The notes under the pieces were generated by a model, which had not been told where the DNA came from, did not search any database, and saw only the letters and a list, made by a program, of their open reading frames with translations. Below are positions 23,718-35,300 of a stretch of DNA of 64,000 bases, in pieces. Position 1 is the stretch's first letter. The number at the start of each line of letters is the position of its first letter. Made by a program: the position numbers and the translations under genes. This stretch comes from Paragonimus westermani (taxonomy: Eukaryota; Platyhelminthes; Trematoda; Plagiorchiida; Troglotrematidae): positions 127,599 through 191,598 of the forward strand of contig QNGE01000123.1 of NCBI GenBank assembly GCA_008508345.1, in the 5' to 3' direction.

Positions 23718-25931
23718 TTATCGGAAATTGTTCAGCACAACGGGCGGACTGAAGATATTTGAGGTTTCCACGAGACATTTGTCCAGCCTGGTCTTAAATA
23801 CGTCAAGGATCGGAGCTGAGACGATCTCTTCTGGCAGGTTAGTCCAGAAGAGGACCACTTGGATCGCGAAATATCATGCTGGCATAGCAAGCTGTAACGT
23901 TGACGCTTAAGGCTGAGAATATTCCCTCTTAAACCTGCATGTTCAGTTCTTGGTAGGTTGGATAAGCAATGGTGATTAGAGTCGGTTAACATTTTGTAGG
24001 CTAGTATGAAATCTCCTCTCATCTTTTGAAACGCTAGGTTAAACAATATCAAACTCTAAAGTCTGCTCTGATAACTCATTTACAGAAGACTCTTCACTTG
24101 CTTTGTAGCCTTGCGCTGTATTTGTTCGACCAATAAGACATCCTTACAGTGTTAAGGAGAACAGGCTTTAATATTTACTTCTAGTGAAGGGCGAACTCAG
24201 ATAGAATAAATGGAAACGAAGTTTGCCTGGGTCAGGCAGCCTAGGCTACGGTTGATGAATTTAGAGACATTACTAGCCCTGAGTGCCATCATCTTACAGT
24301 TTACGGAAAGATTTAGATCCTAGGTCACACTCAACCTAAAGCCTTCCACCCGTTCAGATACATAAAGTCTAACATTATCAAAGTGATAGGAGGTCGCGCT
24401 GTTGTGCCAACACCTCAGTAATTTACATTTCGACCTATCCAGCGGTATTTTGCTAAACCCACACCGACTACACAACATGTCGAGATCTGATTGTAGACTG
24501 GATTGATTGAGGTGGGGGGCTCGAATGACCTCCCAAAACTTCGTGTCGTCTGCCTACAACGGAATGCTGGAAGATAAAAGCAGCGGTATTTCACTGACGA
24601 ATAGGGTGAACAACAACGGTCCTAACGTTGACCCTTGCGGCACACCACAAGGGGATTTTCGAATTGTTGAGTAGGTGCCATTAACTTGGACAGAAAAGGT
24701 GCGTCCGTTCAGGTACGTCTCCAACCACTGTAGCAGTTTCCCTCTGATACCATACTAATGCATTTTTGAATTCAGTACACCGTAGTCTACCCTGTCGAAG
24801 GCTTTTGAGAAGCCTAGCAGGATAATGTCTACTCGGCCCCCAGAATCAACTACTTTAGTCCACTGCTCTTGAGCAGTTTTTAGGTTGATACCACACTAGT
24901 AGCCCTCCACGAAACTGTGCTGTTGAGGGTTTATCATTTCCTGCATGTGGTGGCGTCACTAGCAATGCTTTCTATCACTTTTGGATAAGTGCTGAGAGGA
25001 GAAATGGGTCTGTAGTTGGAAGCCAGGTTACGCGTACCGCCATGGCGGAGTGGTATTAATTCACATTGCTTCCAGTCAGCAGGCAGTTCATCTTCCTTGA
25101 AAGACTTTTGAAGCAAATCATTTACGATTGAAGCTAGGCTATCTACACAACCTTTTAAGAGGCTTGGTGGTATGTTATCGAAACCCTGAGACCTGTTGAG
25201 GTTCAAATTTTTAAGCTTTGCATGAACAGTAATGGGATTAACATCTACGTCGTTGAGGACAAAGAGAACACTGAACATAGGGGTTCTACGGTTGACCGAC
25301 AAGGTGGATGGGTGGCGGTTTCCGGGAACAACTTTCCAAGTGTACCAGCAATAATTTCCTCTGCCTCTTGGTTGTTGTTAGTCAGACTAGAATATGTAAT
25401 CAGAATGGGAATACCTGGTTTTGCTAAGGGGTTTTTAGGCGGTTGCTTGTGAAAACACTTGCGGTTTTGTCCTAATTGGGGTGTCGCAAATGATAGCAGT
25501 TCAAACCTGACCAGCCTCGTTACACTTGTTTCTCTGATAAGCTTATATTGTCTGTAAGCTTCCGAGGTCTGGGTTAACTTGAGTTGGGTCCAAGCATAAC
25601 ACTTGTCACGAGTAAGTTTTTTCGTACTTCTACGAATACCATGGGATGGCTTATCACTTTTACTAATCCTCATTAAAACAAATAAGTTAGTCACCGTCTC
25701 ATTGGTGACCTTAATATAGTGACAACCTAATTCTGCGGAAGGTGAAGAGAGTAGGTTCTGAAAAGGCGTCAGAAAATAATCGTTCATACTTGAGTAATCT
25801 TCTTTAAAGCAGCTGCGTAATATTGAAGGAACAGCTACCACCCTAAAAAAGCTATAAATAAATGGAAACAAAATCAAAACGTGATCACCGCAATCTACAA
25901 GCATTTTGGTGTTGAGGCTCAACCAAACCAT
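23718..25931 (-). pseudogene. CR1 ORF2: endonuclease end, linker, reverse transcriptase, C-terminus
   Basis: The segment starts at the last endonuclease motif (GDHVLILFPF, normally SDH) and continues through 228 open codons of linker (25245-25931). A frameshift near 25250-25300 leads into the reverse transcriptase start: SRSQGFDNIPPSLLKG-like text and ASNYRPISPLS at 24934-25302. The later motifs are readable in shifted frames: GFSKAFDRVDYGVL, SGVPQGSTLGPLLFTLF (about 24600-24660), and ADDTKFWE with the catalytic ADD at 24545-24553. The codon before ADD, normally Phe or Tyr, is a TAG stop. The C-terminal NLPEEIVSAPILDVFKTRLD motif is clear at about 23760-23850, before the TAA at 23718-23720. 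It would have copied CR1 RNA at its target, but cannot now. Confidence 0.85.
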
Positions 25932-26530
25932 GCTCCATAGCGAACACTAGGTTTAATATGTGCGGAGCAAAACCCTGGTGCCATCTGGTGAGACCTAGCA
26001 CATTTCCAAGTAAAAACCTAACACAATAATGGTTTGTAGAAACGACGCGGTGAGAGAATCCCGACAGGAGTGCACTGTCGAAGCTTCGAAATCAACATCC
26101 GGGTGATTAAAATGGCCCAATGTTAAAATACTGTCTGAAGTCAATTCGATAGCTCTGTGTAAAACAGCGGCTAGGTCACTTGCGGGTTAGGGTAAGGGGC
26201 TAATTAGAACAATGACGGATGTGTACCCAAATGGACCCCAGTACTAGACGAAATATTGGATCGTCTGATTCCATATGGTCAATAGTATTGAACAGATACA
26301 GTGCTATTCTGCCAGTCGGCTTATCAGCCATATCATCTCTTGAAACACTCACATTCGGTAGGTTCACTCCTACATACCTTATGGTTCGTCACAGTCACGT
26401 CTTTTCAAAGCCATAATGTCAAATTTCTCTTCCACGTGGAGCAACCTCAGCTCCGGTAGCCTATTTGTCAAGCTTGAAATGTTGGTGTACATGCAAACCC
26501 CGTCAACTTTGTTAGTTATAAATGCTCCAG
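25932..26530 (-). pseudogene. CR1 ORF2 endonuclease domain, degraded
   Basis: The N-terminus reads VCMYTNISSLTNRLPELRLL, the usual start of a CR1 endonuclease (YTN-x-SL-x-K/R-x-x-EL). It is followed by EEKFDIMALK, the segment carrying the first acidic residue. The next catalytic motif appears as LGHFNHPDVDFEA (about 26085-26130), normally GDFN-x-P, with D changed to H. Stop codons separate the pieces. The domain nicks target DNA in intact elements; here the active site is damaged. Confidence 0.75.
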
Positions 26531-26589
26531 AAGTTACAGACTGTCCGTTATCGTGATCCCTGGACCCGTTACTACTGTTAGTACAGCTG

Positions 26590-27125
26590 AAGATTTTATT
26601 ACAAATGGACTGAGGCCGACTCGGAAAGAGTCGGCAAGAGCGAGCTTTTTGCGAGGTCGCTACCAGCTGAGACGCTAACTGTCATTTCGAGGGTGTGGAT
26701 GTTTGGCCATGGCAACTTCAACGCCTGAACAAAACGCTTCTGTGTGCACAATTGTGGATTATTCAGTCGAATTCCGATCGCTTTAGCCGTGGCCAAACTT
26801 CGGCATCTGACAGCTTTCGAGTGAATGCCTTTGACTCGGTGAACAAGACGAAACGAGGAGGCCAGGTTGACAGTATGACTTGTATCAACGAGGTGTGCAA
26901 CAATTGCGACGGTAATCGTCTTGGTGACTCCGCTATTGATCCAGGCTGAATGATGCTCACGGATATACTCGGATAATGGTGACATAATCGTATCAAAACG
27001 TTGTCTCCGTTTGTGCCTATGACGTGTCTGACCTCACTTGAATTTGCCATTTGTTTTGTTCACTTCGCCCTGACAACTCTGTTTCATATAGATGTTATGT
27101 ATTTGGCCTGATGATGAATAACCGA
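26590..27125 (-). mobile_element. Penelope-like element fragment nested in the CR1
   Basis: The minus strand encodes the C-terminal part of a PLE GIY-YIG endonuclease: AHLVDTSHTVNLASSF, then RSLATAKAIGIRLNNPQLC, then TQKRFVQALKLPWP. This is the same arrangement (VDTGH, EA-AI, LC-QK-FV, LPWP) seen in other PLE tails. About 150 codons stay open with one shift. The fragment sits between the CR1 ORF1 and ORF2 remnants, so it inserted into the CR1 or arrived with it by rearrangement. The left half of the endonuclease and the reverse transcriptase are absent. Confidence 0.75.
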
Positions 27126-27699
27126 AAACGAGCTTGTTCGATATGGCACATATGTCGGAACGTAATCGGCGATCGTGTTGTTCACGCTCAATCATTGATG
27201 TCGCCAGCGGTTTTGCAAGGTTAGAAAAAATTACACGGTATGGGTTACCAGAGATCTCTGAGTTTGAGCGAGTGACAGATTGAACCTTAACATTTTTGAG
27301 GTGGCTTCTGGTATCATTTGTCTTGTCTATTCTAACTGCTTTATCAAGAGCTCCTGATCCTCTGGCTAACTAGCTATTTACATCAGATGAGTTAGCCCCT
27401 CCGGTTCTTTAGTTACTATTTGCCACCCATGGGCTCTGATTAACAGCAGAAACCTTAACAGTGCTACTGAGGTGATGAACACTGAAGTAATCACTTCAGT
27501 CTCTTTAGGTAGCTACTGGGCCTCAGCGATTTCGACTGGAAACTCCAAACTCTCACGCAAAATTGAAGGTCTAGGGATCACTATGGCGTGTTTCAGCTGT
27601 TTTGTTTGGTAATAGACGTTACTTGTCATATGTTCGGCTTGCGAGTGTGTGTTGCAATTTATATCGGGACAGCTGGAGAGGTGATTGGAATTATTTGTC

Positions 27700-27935
27700 G
27701 GACATACTTTAGAAAGGAGTACGTTGAATCCCGTTCTACACTTACTGCAATGAAAGAGGAGACAATGAACAACGTCGTGTGTTAACCTTTTGTAAGGCAC
27801 AACTGTGACTTGGGTTCCGCGTATCCTGGGAGTCCAGCGTTTGCAACCCTGATAGCACAGTCTCTGGTGATTAGATTTCACAGAGTTAGTACATTTAAGG
27901 CACAGACTGACTCCACCTTTGGTGGCGGCCTGAGA
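27700..27935 (-). pseudogene. CR1 ORF1 remnant with PHD-type zinc finger
   Basis: The minus-strand frame reads CLKCTNSVKSNHQRLCYQGC, then KRW, and about 30 residues later FHCSKC. The spacing C-x2-C ... C-x3-C-x2-W ... C-x2-C over about 55 residues is that of the PHD finger found in many CR1 ORF1 proteins; the expected His-Cys pair after the Trp is not preserved. ORF1 sequence appears to continue to about 27130 (for example NPYRVIFSNLAKPL) with stops. Its role in the family is RNA or chromatin binding during retrotransposition. Confidence 0.6.
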
Positions 27936-30500
27936 TTTGCGGTTTCAGGAAGCCATATACCAGGGAATAAATTGAAACGCTCAAGGTTTCTTCAGTTGCA
28001 CGCGTTGAAAATGAGCGGACTGTTTGTAGACTTGACAACAGTGCACTAAACTTCATCCTTATGACAGGTAAACGATTTTTAGCAATATAAGTGGAATACC
28101 GGAATGTACTTGATTAAAAATCGGCACCGAGTGACTCTAACTTATCTGACGTTTGGTAAGGTGAATTCTCTACGTCGCAGTCAGCTAAAAGGATAAGATC
28201 CGAGACCTATATCGTCCGAGGACGAGTGAATCTAATCCAGATTTACGATTCTAGGAAGCCAAGTTACTAAGACACAACTTTTGTTGGATAAAATTTCCCA
28301 CTTTGTGTTGGACAGCTGTTTCCTTTTGTCCGACAGAATGTGGTTAAATTGACTTTATTTTAATTGTTGAGGTTATTAGGTCAGCGTTCGGATGGGAAGT
28401 GTGTATTTGACATGACCTCCTGTTTTAGCAGATGCTCTGCAAAATACACGGTAACATCAATGTTGATCTCCGAATAAATGTTGAACGCCGTTCAGCCGAC
28501 TATCTGGTACCAGTCGGGCCTTGCGCAAAGTATAGAGTGAGTGATGTCTGCTTTTGACTGAACGTTAGTCTGCGGTAATTTGTGCAAGTATTGTCGAAGC
28601 GTGTACACTGGATGCGAACTGAGGTCTGAGTTGGCTCTGCTTTGCAGAAACCTGGCGTACGTTTTTTGTTGCACCAATCTATCATTTGTGAATATCAATA
28701 GATATTCCAACCTAGTGAAACATCAGAAAAAGTCATCTCTATTTCGGAGGTTATTGCATATATACATGCATATATATGACGAAAACATGAGCCGACTACA
28801 CGGAGCTAACGTAAGCGCCACGACGATAACAGAAATAAGCAAAGAATGTGTGGAAGGGAAGAAAAAGATTTAGAGGACACTGACTAGCAGCACGGGCACC
28901 GTCGAGAGCAGTTTGTTAACGTGTTCACAGGGTTGTTAACATTAGATCACAGCCAGGGGACTTTCGTTTGAAGCAAGCTTTCATACCATGAACCCAGGTT
29001 ACAGACTGGCTGCCACAATGCGGCGGCCAACAAATGAAAAAGGGGCACGACAAGCCGATCAATAGGCTGGCTTCCATATGACATGCCAGAACGAATATGG
29101 TCTGTGGAATAAGAATATTTAGCTGGTCAGCTAAGAGATATACCAGTAAACCTCCTAATCGTTAGTTAGGTGTCATGGTTTTGTAAGACGTATTAGGCAG
29201 ACAGAGCATGTTTCTGTACGGTCATGCGAAGCTGTAACGGAAGAAGTGCTGCTGCCTGCTCCATTGAGCTATTGCCATAACTCCATAGCGTCGTTTAGCC
29301 CGATTTCCAACTCTAGAGAACCATAGTTATGAAACGTCATTTATTCCTACTCACCTGCGTTCGCGTCCTGTTCCTAGTGAGTTGATTGAATGGTTCGGTT
29401 GATTTTGTTTGATTAACAGAACTCCGGTCGATGTTGTCTGAGAGAAAGGGCATACTGCACGACTTAATAGAAAATCTTCTACATGCTTGGTTTTACAGTA
29501 TCCCACAACAAGGACAATGTTTGCTACAAAAAGTTGACCGGGTAATTCGAGTTCAGGCTCTTTCACTTCCGATTTACCTTTGTCAAAACACTTGAACAAT
29601 GTTCTTACGCGGTGTTTTTGTACGTACGTTTCATCCGAGAAACTCCATAAGGATCGTGGATGTGGCCGAGCATTTGAAAAAAAGCTAGACTGCACGCAAC
29701 TCACACATCTAGTGGAATACTTTGTTTTTAGAGATACGTTATTTGCACATTAGTAATTATTACTGTTATTTATGAGTTTAATGGGCCTACTGCCTAAACT
29801 CAATCCATGTAATTACAGTGAAGTCAGCATGCTGTTAGTTTACAGTTCATTATCCATCTATTGGCTTTTTCAGGGGGTAATTTTATGGATGTAAAATGCT
29901 GTATCGTTCTAAACTTGCCCACTCTGTGCAGCTTCATCTTCAGTTCAATATTTCTGCTAAAGAATTGTTGGTAGCTGCATTTAGAAGAAAATCGTCTACC
30001 AATACTATGCAGATCGAGTGGGAAAATAATAAACCGTAATGTTTTGCATTACCATTTTTTCTTCGGTAAAGCCTTTAGCTACTTAGCATCTGTTGTGAAT
30101 CTGATAGTCTGGCACACATATTTCTTTACAGCAGACAATCCCGTTTTCTTCTTGTTCGCTACAGTCTGCCAAAACAGGTCCGAAAAACGATACCATCGAT
30201 TTGACTCTGAACTTATTTTTCAAGGCTGGATTGTTTAGAGCTTACAGACCGCTTCTAGTTCACTAGGATTTGCAGGTAGGTTAACAATGTTCACCGCACG
30301 ATGATCGTAGAACAACTCAGTGATTTCGCGTGATGACTAGCACGTCTAATTTCATGGACTTACATGAAACGATGAGAAGACGCAATTCATGTGATGTTCG
30401 CCGGAGCCCTATTTCGTGCAGTCTGGTCACACATGGACATGTAACTGATTTTAAACGCGTCGGAAGTCCATAGAGCGAAATCAGTGGGGTTTAAACAGAC
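27936..30500. other. Unassigned stretch
   Basis: May include the CR1 5' UTR at its left end. A 117-codon antisense frame (29351-29704) shows no domain. A short ATAT/TGCATATATACATGC run lies near 28758-28780. Confidence 0.4.
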
Positions 30501-30549
30501 GGGCACAACAGCTAGAAATCAAATTGTGGGGATGCCAACTACTGAGGTG

Positions 30550-31850
30550 GCCACAGAATCAACAAAACTTGTTTCTGAGCACACGAGTGAAAGTCTGACG
30601 TTTGAAAGCCAAATCCTCAGCAAACTGGAGCGTACGTCTCTGTTTTTTTCGAAGAATCACCGAAGATGTGTCAGGAACTTTGACTCTATGTCCTGTTTGG
30701 ATTATTTGCCTTAAAGCCGATGAGGCTGGGTGGTGTCTGTCGACGTCTATACAGACGCCTGACGTTTCTAATTGAGTTTCGAGCCATTTGGGAACATGCT
30801 CCTTGATATGAACAGCTATTTGTTGGTTTATCCTCCCTATGTGGCTCATAGTGTAGCTACAAGAATGCTTGCATCAACAGTGGGATTTGACAAACGTATA
30901 CCGTTTTTTTCATGACTGGGATGATTGGTAGAGTTCCTGTTCGCTGTAATGTATACGGTTTTGCAGCTTTGTAAGTACTGGATACAGCAGCTAACCAGCT
31001 TTCCATTAGAAACGGGAGTTCTAAATATACCATCACTTCCAGTGTTGAGGTGATGGTCTTGTTGTCCTTTTTTCTAAACAGCAGGTGGTGCCCTCTGATC
31101 TGCAGAGTGTCTGTCAGCAGGCTTAGCTCCGGCTGCAGGTTGAATTCTGTGAAACTCTTCTGTCCTGTAGGAAAGCGCCCTGACTAGACGTTTCTTATTC
31201 TGCGCCAAACAGAAGCTTTCAAAGTACATATACTTTCTTGTCCAAGTAGGCTTCCTGTGGAGGGATCTTTCTACCGTGCCATCTGATCTTCGAATGACCA
31301 GAATGTCCAGGTGCGGAAGACAGTCATTTGCTTCGTTCTCTCTCTTTAGTTTTATGTTTGGTTGAGCTTGGTTTAACTTCGTGAGTAACATGTCTGAGTC
31401 ATCTGGGCTCTCAAAAATGTCTAGAACATCATCCATGTAGCAACACCGATTTTGACAGGCTTTCGTATGTGGATTCTACTTTAGCCGTGAATAAATCCGC
31501 TAGAAGCGGACCCGACGGACTGCCCATTGCAACTCCGCCCACTTGTTGAGAACTACATGTCTGGAATTTACCCCTTACATTATGCGTACCTAAAAGTATT
31601 GATGATTTCAGTTCGATTACCGAGATGAGAAATGGAGCACTACAGCTTACAATAAATTCACAAACACTATCAACTGTTTCATGTGGCGGAATGTTATACA
31701 GCGACGTCACGTCAACTGAAGACATCAGTTTGTCTCGAACATTTAAACCATCTGTACAGTTAATAACTACGAAACTGATCATTATCAAATTTACAGTGAT
31801 GTGGATGGGTTTTCACAACAAACAACCGTAGGGATGGATAATCAGTAAGC
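30550..31850 (-). pseudogene. Penelope-like reverse transcriptase plus GIY-YIG endonuclease
   Basis: The minus strand shows the PLE reverse transcriptase in two frames. The first (31429-31788) carries SSVDVTSLYNIPPHETVD and GGVAMGSPSGPLLADLF. The second (31074-31436) begins at the catalytic motif CCYMDDVLDIFE, then CLPHLDILVIRRSDGTVER and HRKPTWTRKYMYFESF, all standard PLE blocks. A one-base shift near 31450 separates them. The endonuclease follows at 30559-30849: HIGRINQQIAVHIKEH (the GIY-YIG IGRT/IKEH segment), IIQTGHRVKV and RTLQFAEDLAFKR. PLE proteins prime reverse transcription at a nick made by this domain. The copy is frameshifted and dead, but the YMDD box is intact. Confidence 0.85.
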
Positions 31851-31853
31851 GGG

Positions 31854-32170
31854 TTAGGGTAAGTCGTAAGTCCAAGGAAGGGTCAAGTTCACAAACAGTT
31901 GTTTCTGAACACGGAGAGCTAGTTTGAGTCGATTGATTGCAAATGCTTCGATAAACCGTAAGAATCTTGAGTTGGAATAACGTAAGAGGATTCTGGACGC
32001 ACAAGATGGATCGATAGCGTGACCGGTAGTCAGAACGTATCTAGCGACTGAGGAAACGGGCTGATTACACGTTTCAACAACACTGCCATTTTCTGGCAAC
32101 ACGGAGAAGTTATATAAGCAGAATCGGTAGATATTTAAGTTCCAGAATGAAAGAACATTCACCTAAATGG
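31854..32170 (-). pseudogene. PLE endonuclease C-terminus of a preceding unit
   Basis: About 102 codons stay open on the minus strand: SVARYVLTTGHAIDPSCA, RFLRFIEAFAINRLKLALR, then VQKQLFVNLTLPW and a stop. This is the end of a GIY-YIG endonuclease, yet it lies upstream (in the sense of transcription) of the reverse transcriptase at 31788. Only about 65 bases separate its stop from that frame. PLEs commonly occur as partial tandem copies in which the end of one unit precedes the start of the next, and this fits. Confidence 0.8.
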
Positions 32171-32181
32171 TTTCAGAAATC

Positions 32182-32231
32182 CACGTTGCTGGAAAATGGC
32201 AAGTTGCTGGAAAATGGCACGTTGCTGAAAC
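32182..32231 (+). repeat. 18-bp tandem repeat, about 2.7 copies
   Basis: The unit CACGTTGCTGGAAAATGG (32182) is followed by a copy with one change (32200) and a partial copy (32218). It abuts the PLE terminal repeat to its right. Confidence 0.8.
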
Positions 32232-32238
32232 GTTCATA

Positions 32239-32345
32239 GGTTTGAAAACCCATCCATGTTATTGTAACTTTGATAGGGATGAGTCAATACGAAATGCTTG
32301 CATCTACCAGTTTTCGTGTTCTAACTGTTTTGTTCACTGTTCAAG
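32239..32345 (+). mobile_element. PLE terminal repeat (pLTR) with damaged hammerhead
   Basis: This segment is closely similar to 90-180 of the window. The ribozyme remnant lies at 32270-32310. Stem II, GAAA (32291-32294), stem III and the ATC triplet (32302-32304) are intact. The first box reads GGGATGA (32276-32282) instead of CUGANGA, and stem I has one mismatch. Two core substitutions should inactivate it. It points in the opposite direction to the neighbouring antisense PLE coding parts. Confidence 0.7.
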
Positions 32346-35300
32346 GTAGGTAGGTGGTAGGTCATCAACGTACTCATAGTGCACCATCAACCAAGAGTAA
32401 ACGAGTACTTTAGGGTCATGTAGGTTATACCAAGATATTCATTCTATTTCTGTTAAAGATTGCATTGATCAAGACCATGGTCGTATGACAATTAATCCGC
32501 TCCTGTTTTCAGAAAATTGGTTGACTGCGGTCTTCCACCCATTCTTTTCCTCAGCTTTGTTGACATGTTTCGTGATGAATGGTTCGCCTGTTTACTTCAA
32601 CTTCAATCTTGCAGTTTCGCTTTGCTCTGCATCATCTTTAGAGTGCACTGAAGAACTCCTAAGATAGAATGCTTTTTGTGTCACATTTTCAGATTTTTTC
32701 TTCTCAGTGTGAATCCCACCATTGTAGTTGCCCCCTGTTTTACTCAGAGAGATAAGGGTGTTCTTTTCGTGCAGGTAAACCAACTAGCTAACTATTATTG
32801 GCCGGCTGTTCAGAAAATCCTCACTCGCACACCTCCTAGTCTTATTTCTTAGAGTTTATACCGGATGCGTGGTGTGTATGTGGAATCGCAAGGGTCGCAG
32901 CGCATGTCATTTGCGGTGGTGGCTAAAGCGTAGACATTCTTTGGCTTCAGTCACCGTGACAAGCCAATCCGAATCGGATGTCGTCAACCGGTCTGTCTAA
33001 ATTTGGTGCTTATTTCCGACTTTTCTGTAGCGGCGTTGTTGCACTTACAGACGTGAAGCCGCTGTTGTCTATCTTCACCTCGTCATTCGGATCACAAACT
33101 ATCACAGAAAGTTGTGGTTAGCTTTCTAAATTTGGCATATGTGATAATGCGTGGATACGTGCACACACATGTTTTACATGCTTTTTTGTACTCTTCTTCT
33201 AGCCTGGTATCACAGAGCAGCGGTAACTAAACCGATCCGATCGATCTGTCACTGAATTTGATCGATTAATGATTCCAAACGTTATCGGGAGATTGAACGA
33301 TTGTCATGACTATCTTAACCGGTTAAACGACTTGTTGGATTGCGAGTGTGAAAGCAGCTATTTCCTAAGTTCATCCAATCATATTTGTCCTGCTCGAATG
33401 GACAAGCGAACCGACCTACCATTTGAATAATAAAACTGAGGAGTTTTGCAATCGTTCGAATTCGGCAGATGTCTAAGAAAATATTAACATAATCAACCAA
33501 TTTCAGGAATAACACTGTTTTCCATATTGTTATTACTACAGCACATCTGTAAAAAGTCATTAAGTAAACTTCGTAATCCGAATGTGAGATTGATGTTGTT
33601 CAAAATGATTAACTGGCCTTCTCACTAAACAGCACCTGACCGTCAATTCGTTGAGGACTAAACGCGCTTTAAAAGCGAATACAGAAACTTAAATTCCCAC
33701 CCCTAATTTCTTCGGGCCATAGTTCATTCTATGGTCCAACGATCTATGTTGTCCGTGAAGTCAAAATGGTGTCCAGCTGTCACTGCAAGAAAAGGTGCAG
33801 AATGCTTGTGTACATTTTGTTTCGCTCTGTAATTTAGAGGCGTGTTTCGCTCGTGGCGGAGATATTAAAAGAGGTTTGTCGTGGTTGGCCGTCGTTGTCT
33901 GCGCCCCGTAACCTACCTTGAATGAGGTAGCCGCGAAGGCAGTACAGCCGTTCGCCAACGTGCTCTGTGAACTACTTGAGAAATGTGACCTGTTGGTGAT
34001 ATAATCAGGTCACACAGTCTAAGATATTCAGAACAAGTACTCCAGATGACACCTGCGCATTTACTGCACCGAACTTTATATGGTGAGGCTGCAAACATTG
34101 AGGTAAAACCGCATGATAACCAAATGACAACCTGGTTAAGAAATATGAAGACTCTGGCTACTCTGTGCAGTAAAGTGTGCGGGTGTCAAACACCGGGTTA
34201 GGATTTTGAGTATCACTAAAATCGCTTGTTAGAATTGTTATCCAAGAAGACACTACGCCTGGATCCAGAACATCTCTGACTACTCTAACCAGCCTTATTT
34301 TTATCCATCTTTATATTTCTGATATATACGTTGACCGATCTGGCGATATACAGAATATCCGTTAGGGGTAGTGTGTTCACCACCTGTACGGGAATGCTAC
34401 CTATATAAGGAGTGTATGCACTACATTCCAATTCAACGGCAGTCTATCGAATGCTCTGGGTCGCGGTACTGTGGTTAAATTTTAGTTGACGGGAACTCAG
34501 CTGAAGGATTAATCCTCATGCGTCCACATACGTTTTGTTTAGATCTTGCGATCGCCAACTCCCACAACCTGACCAGTTGAGTTGCCTTGGTTACAGTTTC
34601 TTCACACTGGTGAATCAATTACAACACAGCGTTGTACCTTGTACCGCGATTTTGATGATTATTTTGGGATTTTTCATCGTTTGAATCAAATTATTGTTCA
34701 AATAACGAATGTTAGTTGGACCACTTCCAGACTAGTTCGCTACTTTCCAGATTCATTTGGCTTAAAGTTGTGTTCTAGGCTAACTGTACAAACAGTGTGC
34801 TGCACACTATTTTCAATCATTTGCCATTTAGACACTATCTTGAAGCTCGCGCTAAAAACGTCCAAGCTCCGACCAGTGGTCTATCAATCTAACGAAACCT
34901 AAACTTTTCCCAATTCTTTGAACTAGACGGTTTAATTTCGGAATGATCAACACCGTTAAAACAATGAGGATGCATTGCTACATCAGTGTTCAGTTTCTTT
35001 CAATAACATGTAAAATTCAAATCAGAACTGATCCACTTGAATCCTGAGGTACTATATATCCTGCCGTTATAGTTTTTTCTCTCAATCCTAGCGAGCAAGT
35101 AAGAGAATGAGGCGCATTCTTTATTGAGGAAGATGTCAAGTAAACGTGTGCAAACAAAAAGTGTTTCTCTTGTTTTTGCAAACATTAGTTCCAATGTTAT
35201 CAATATCCTACAGACTAAGCTCATTTAGGGAGATCAGGACCACAAACTTTGTGAATACTCAACTAATTATTGCAAAGTTATCCACACCCACTTCAAAGGC

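Larger units (their letters stand above)
23541..27935 (-). mobile_element. CR1-clade non-LTR retrotransposon, long but broken
   Basis: Read on the minus strand, the element contains in order: an ORF1 remnant with a PHD-type zinc finger (27738-27902), a nested PLE fragment (26590-27125), an apurinic-type endonuclease, a linker, a reverse transcriptase and the C-terminal domain ending at a stop at 23718. The 3' UTR runs to about 23541 and contains a perfect hairpin (8-bp stem, 3-base loop) at 23548-23566. This domain order with a PHD-bearing ORF1 is that of the CR1 clade, which includes trematode Perere-like and SR-like elements. Multiple frameshifts and stops show a dead copy. The 5' UTR boundary is not defined. 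Confidence 0.85.

Noticed and set aside
27108..27140. CTGATGA with GAAA about ten bases later inside the PLE fragment
   Set aside because: No stem II pairing between the boxes and no stem I partner.
31400..31450. YMDD motif suggesting a retrovirus or hepadnavirus
   Set aside because: The surrounding blocks (GVAMGSPSGPLLAD, LPHLDILV, HRKPTWT) and the downstream GIY-YIG domain are of Penelope-like elements; no capsid, protease, integrase or envelope is present.
34582..34902. 106-codon open frame as a gene
   Set aside because: No domain, no flanking support, and dozens of open stretches of this length are expected by chance in 64 kb over six frames.
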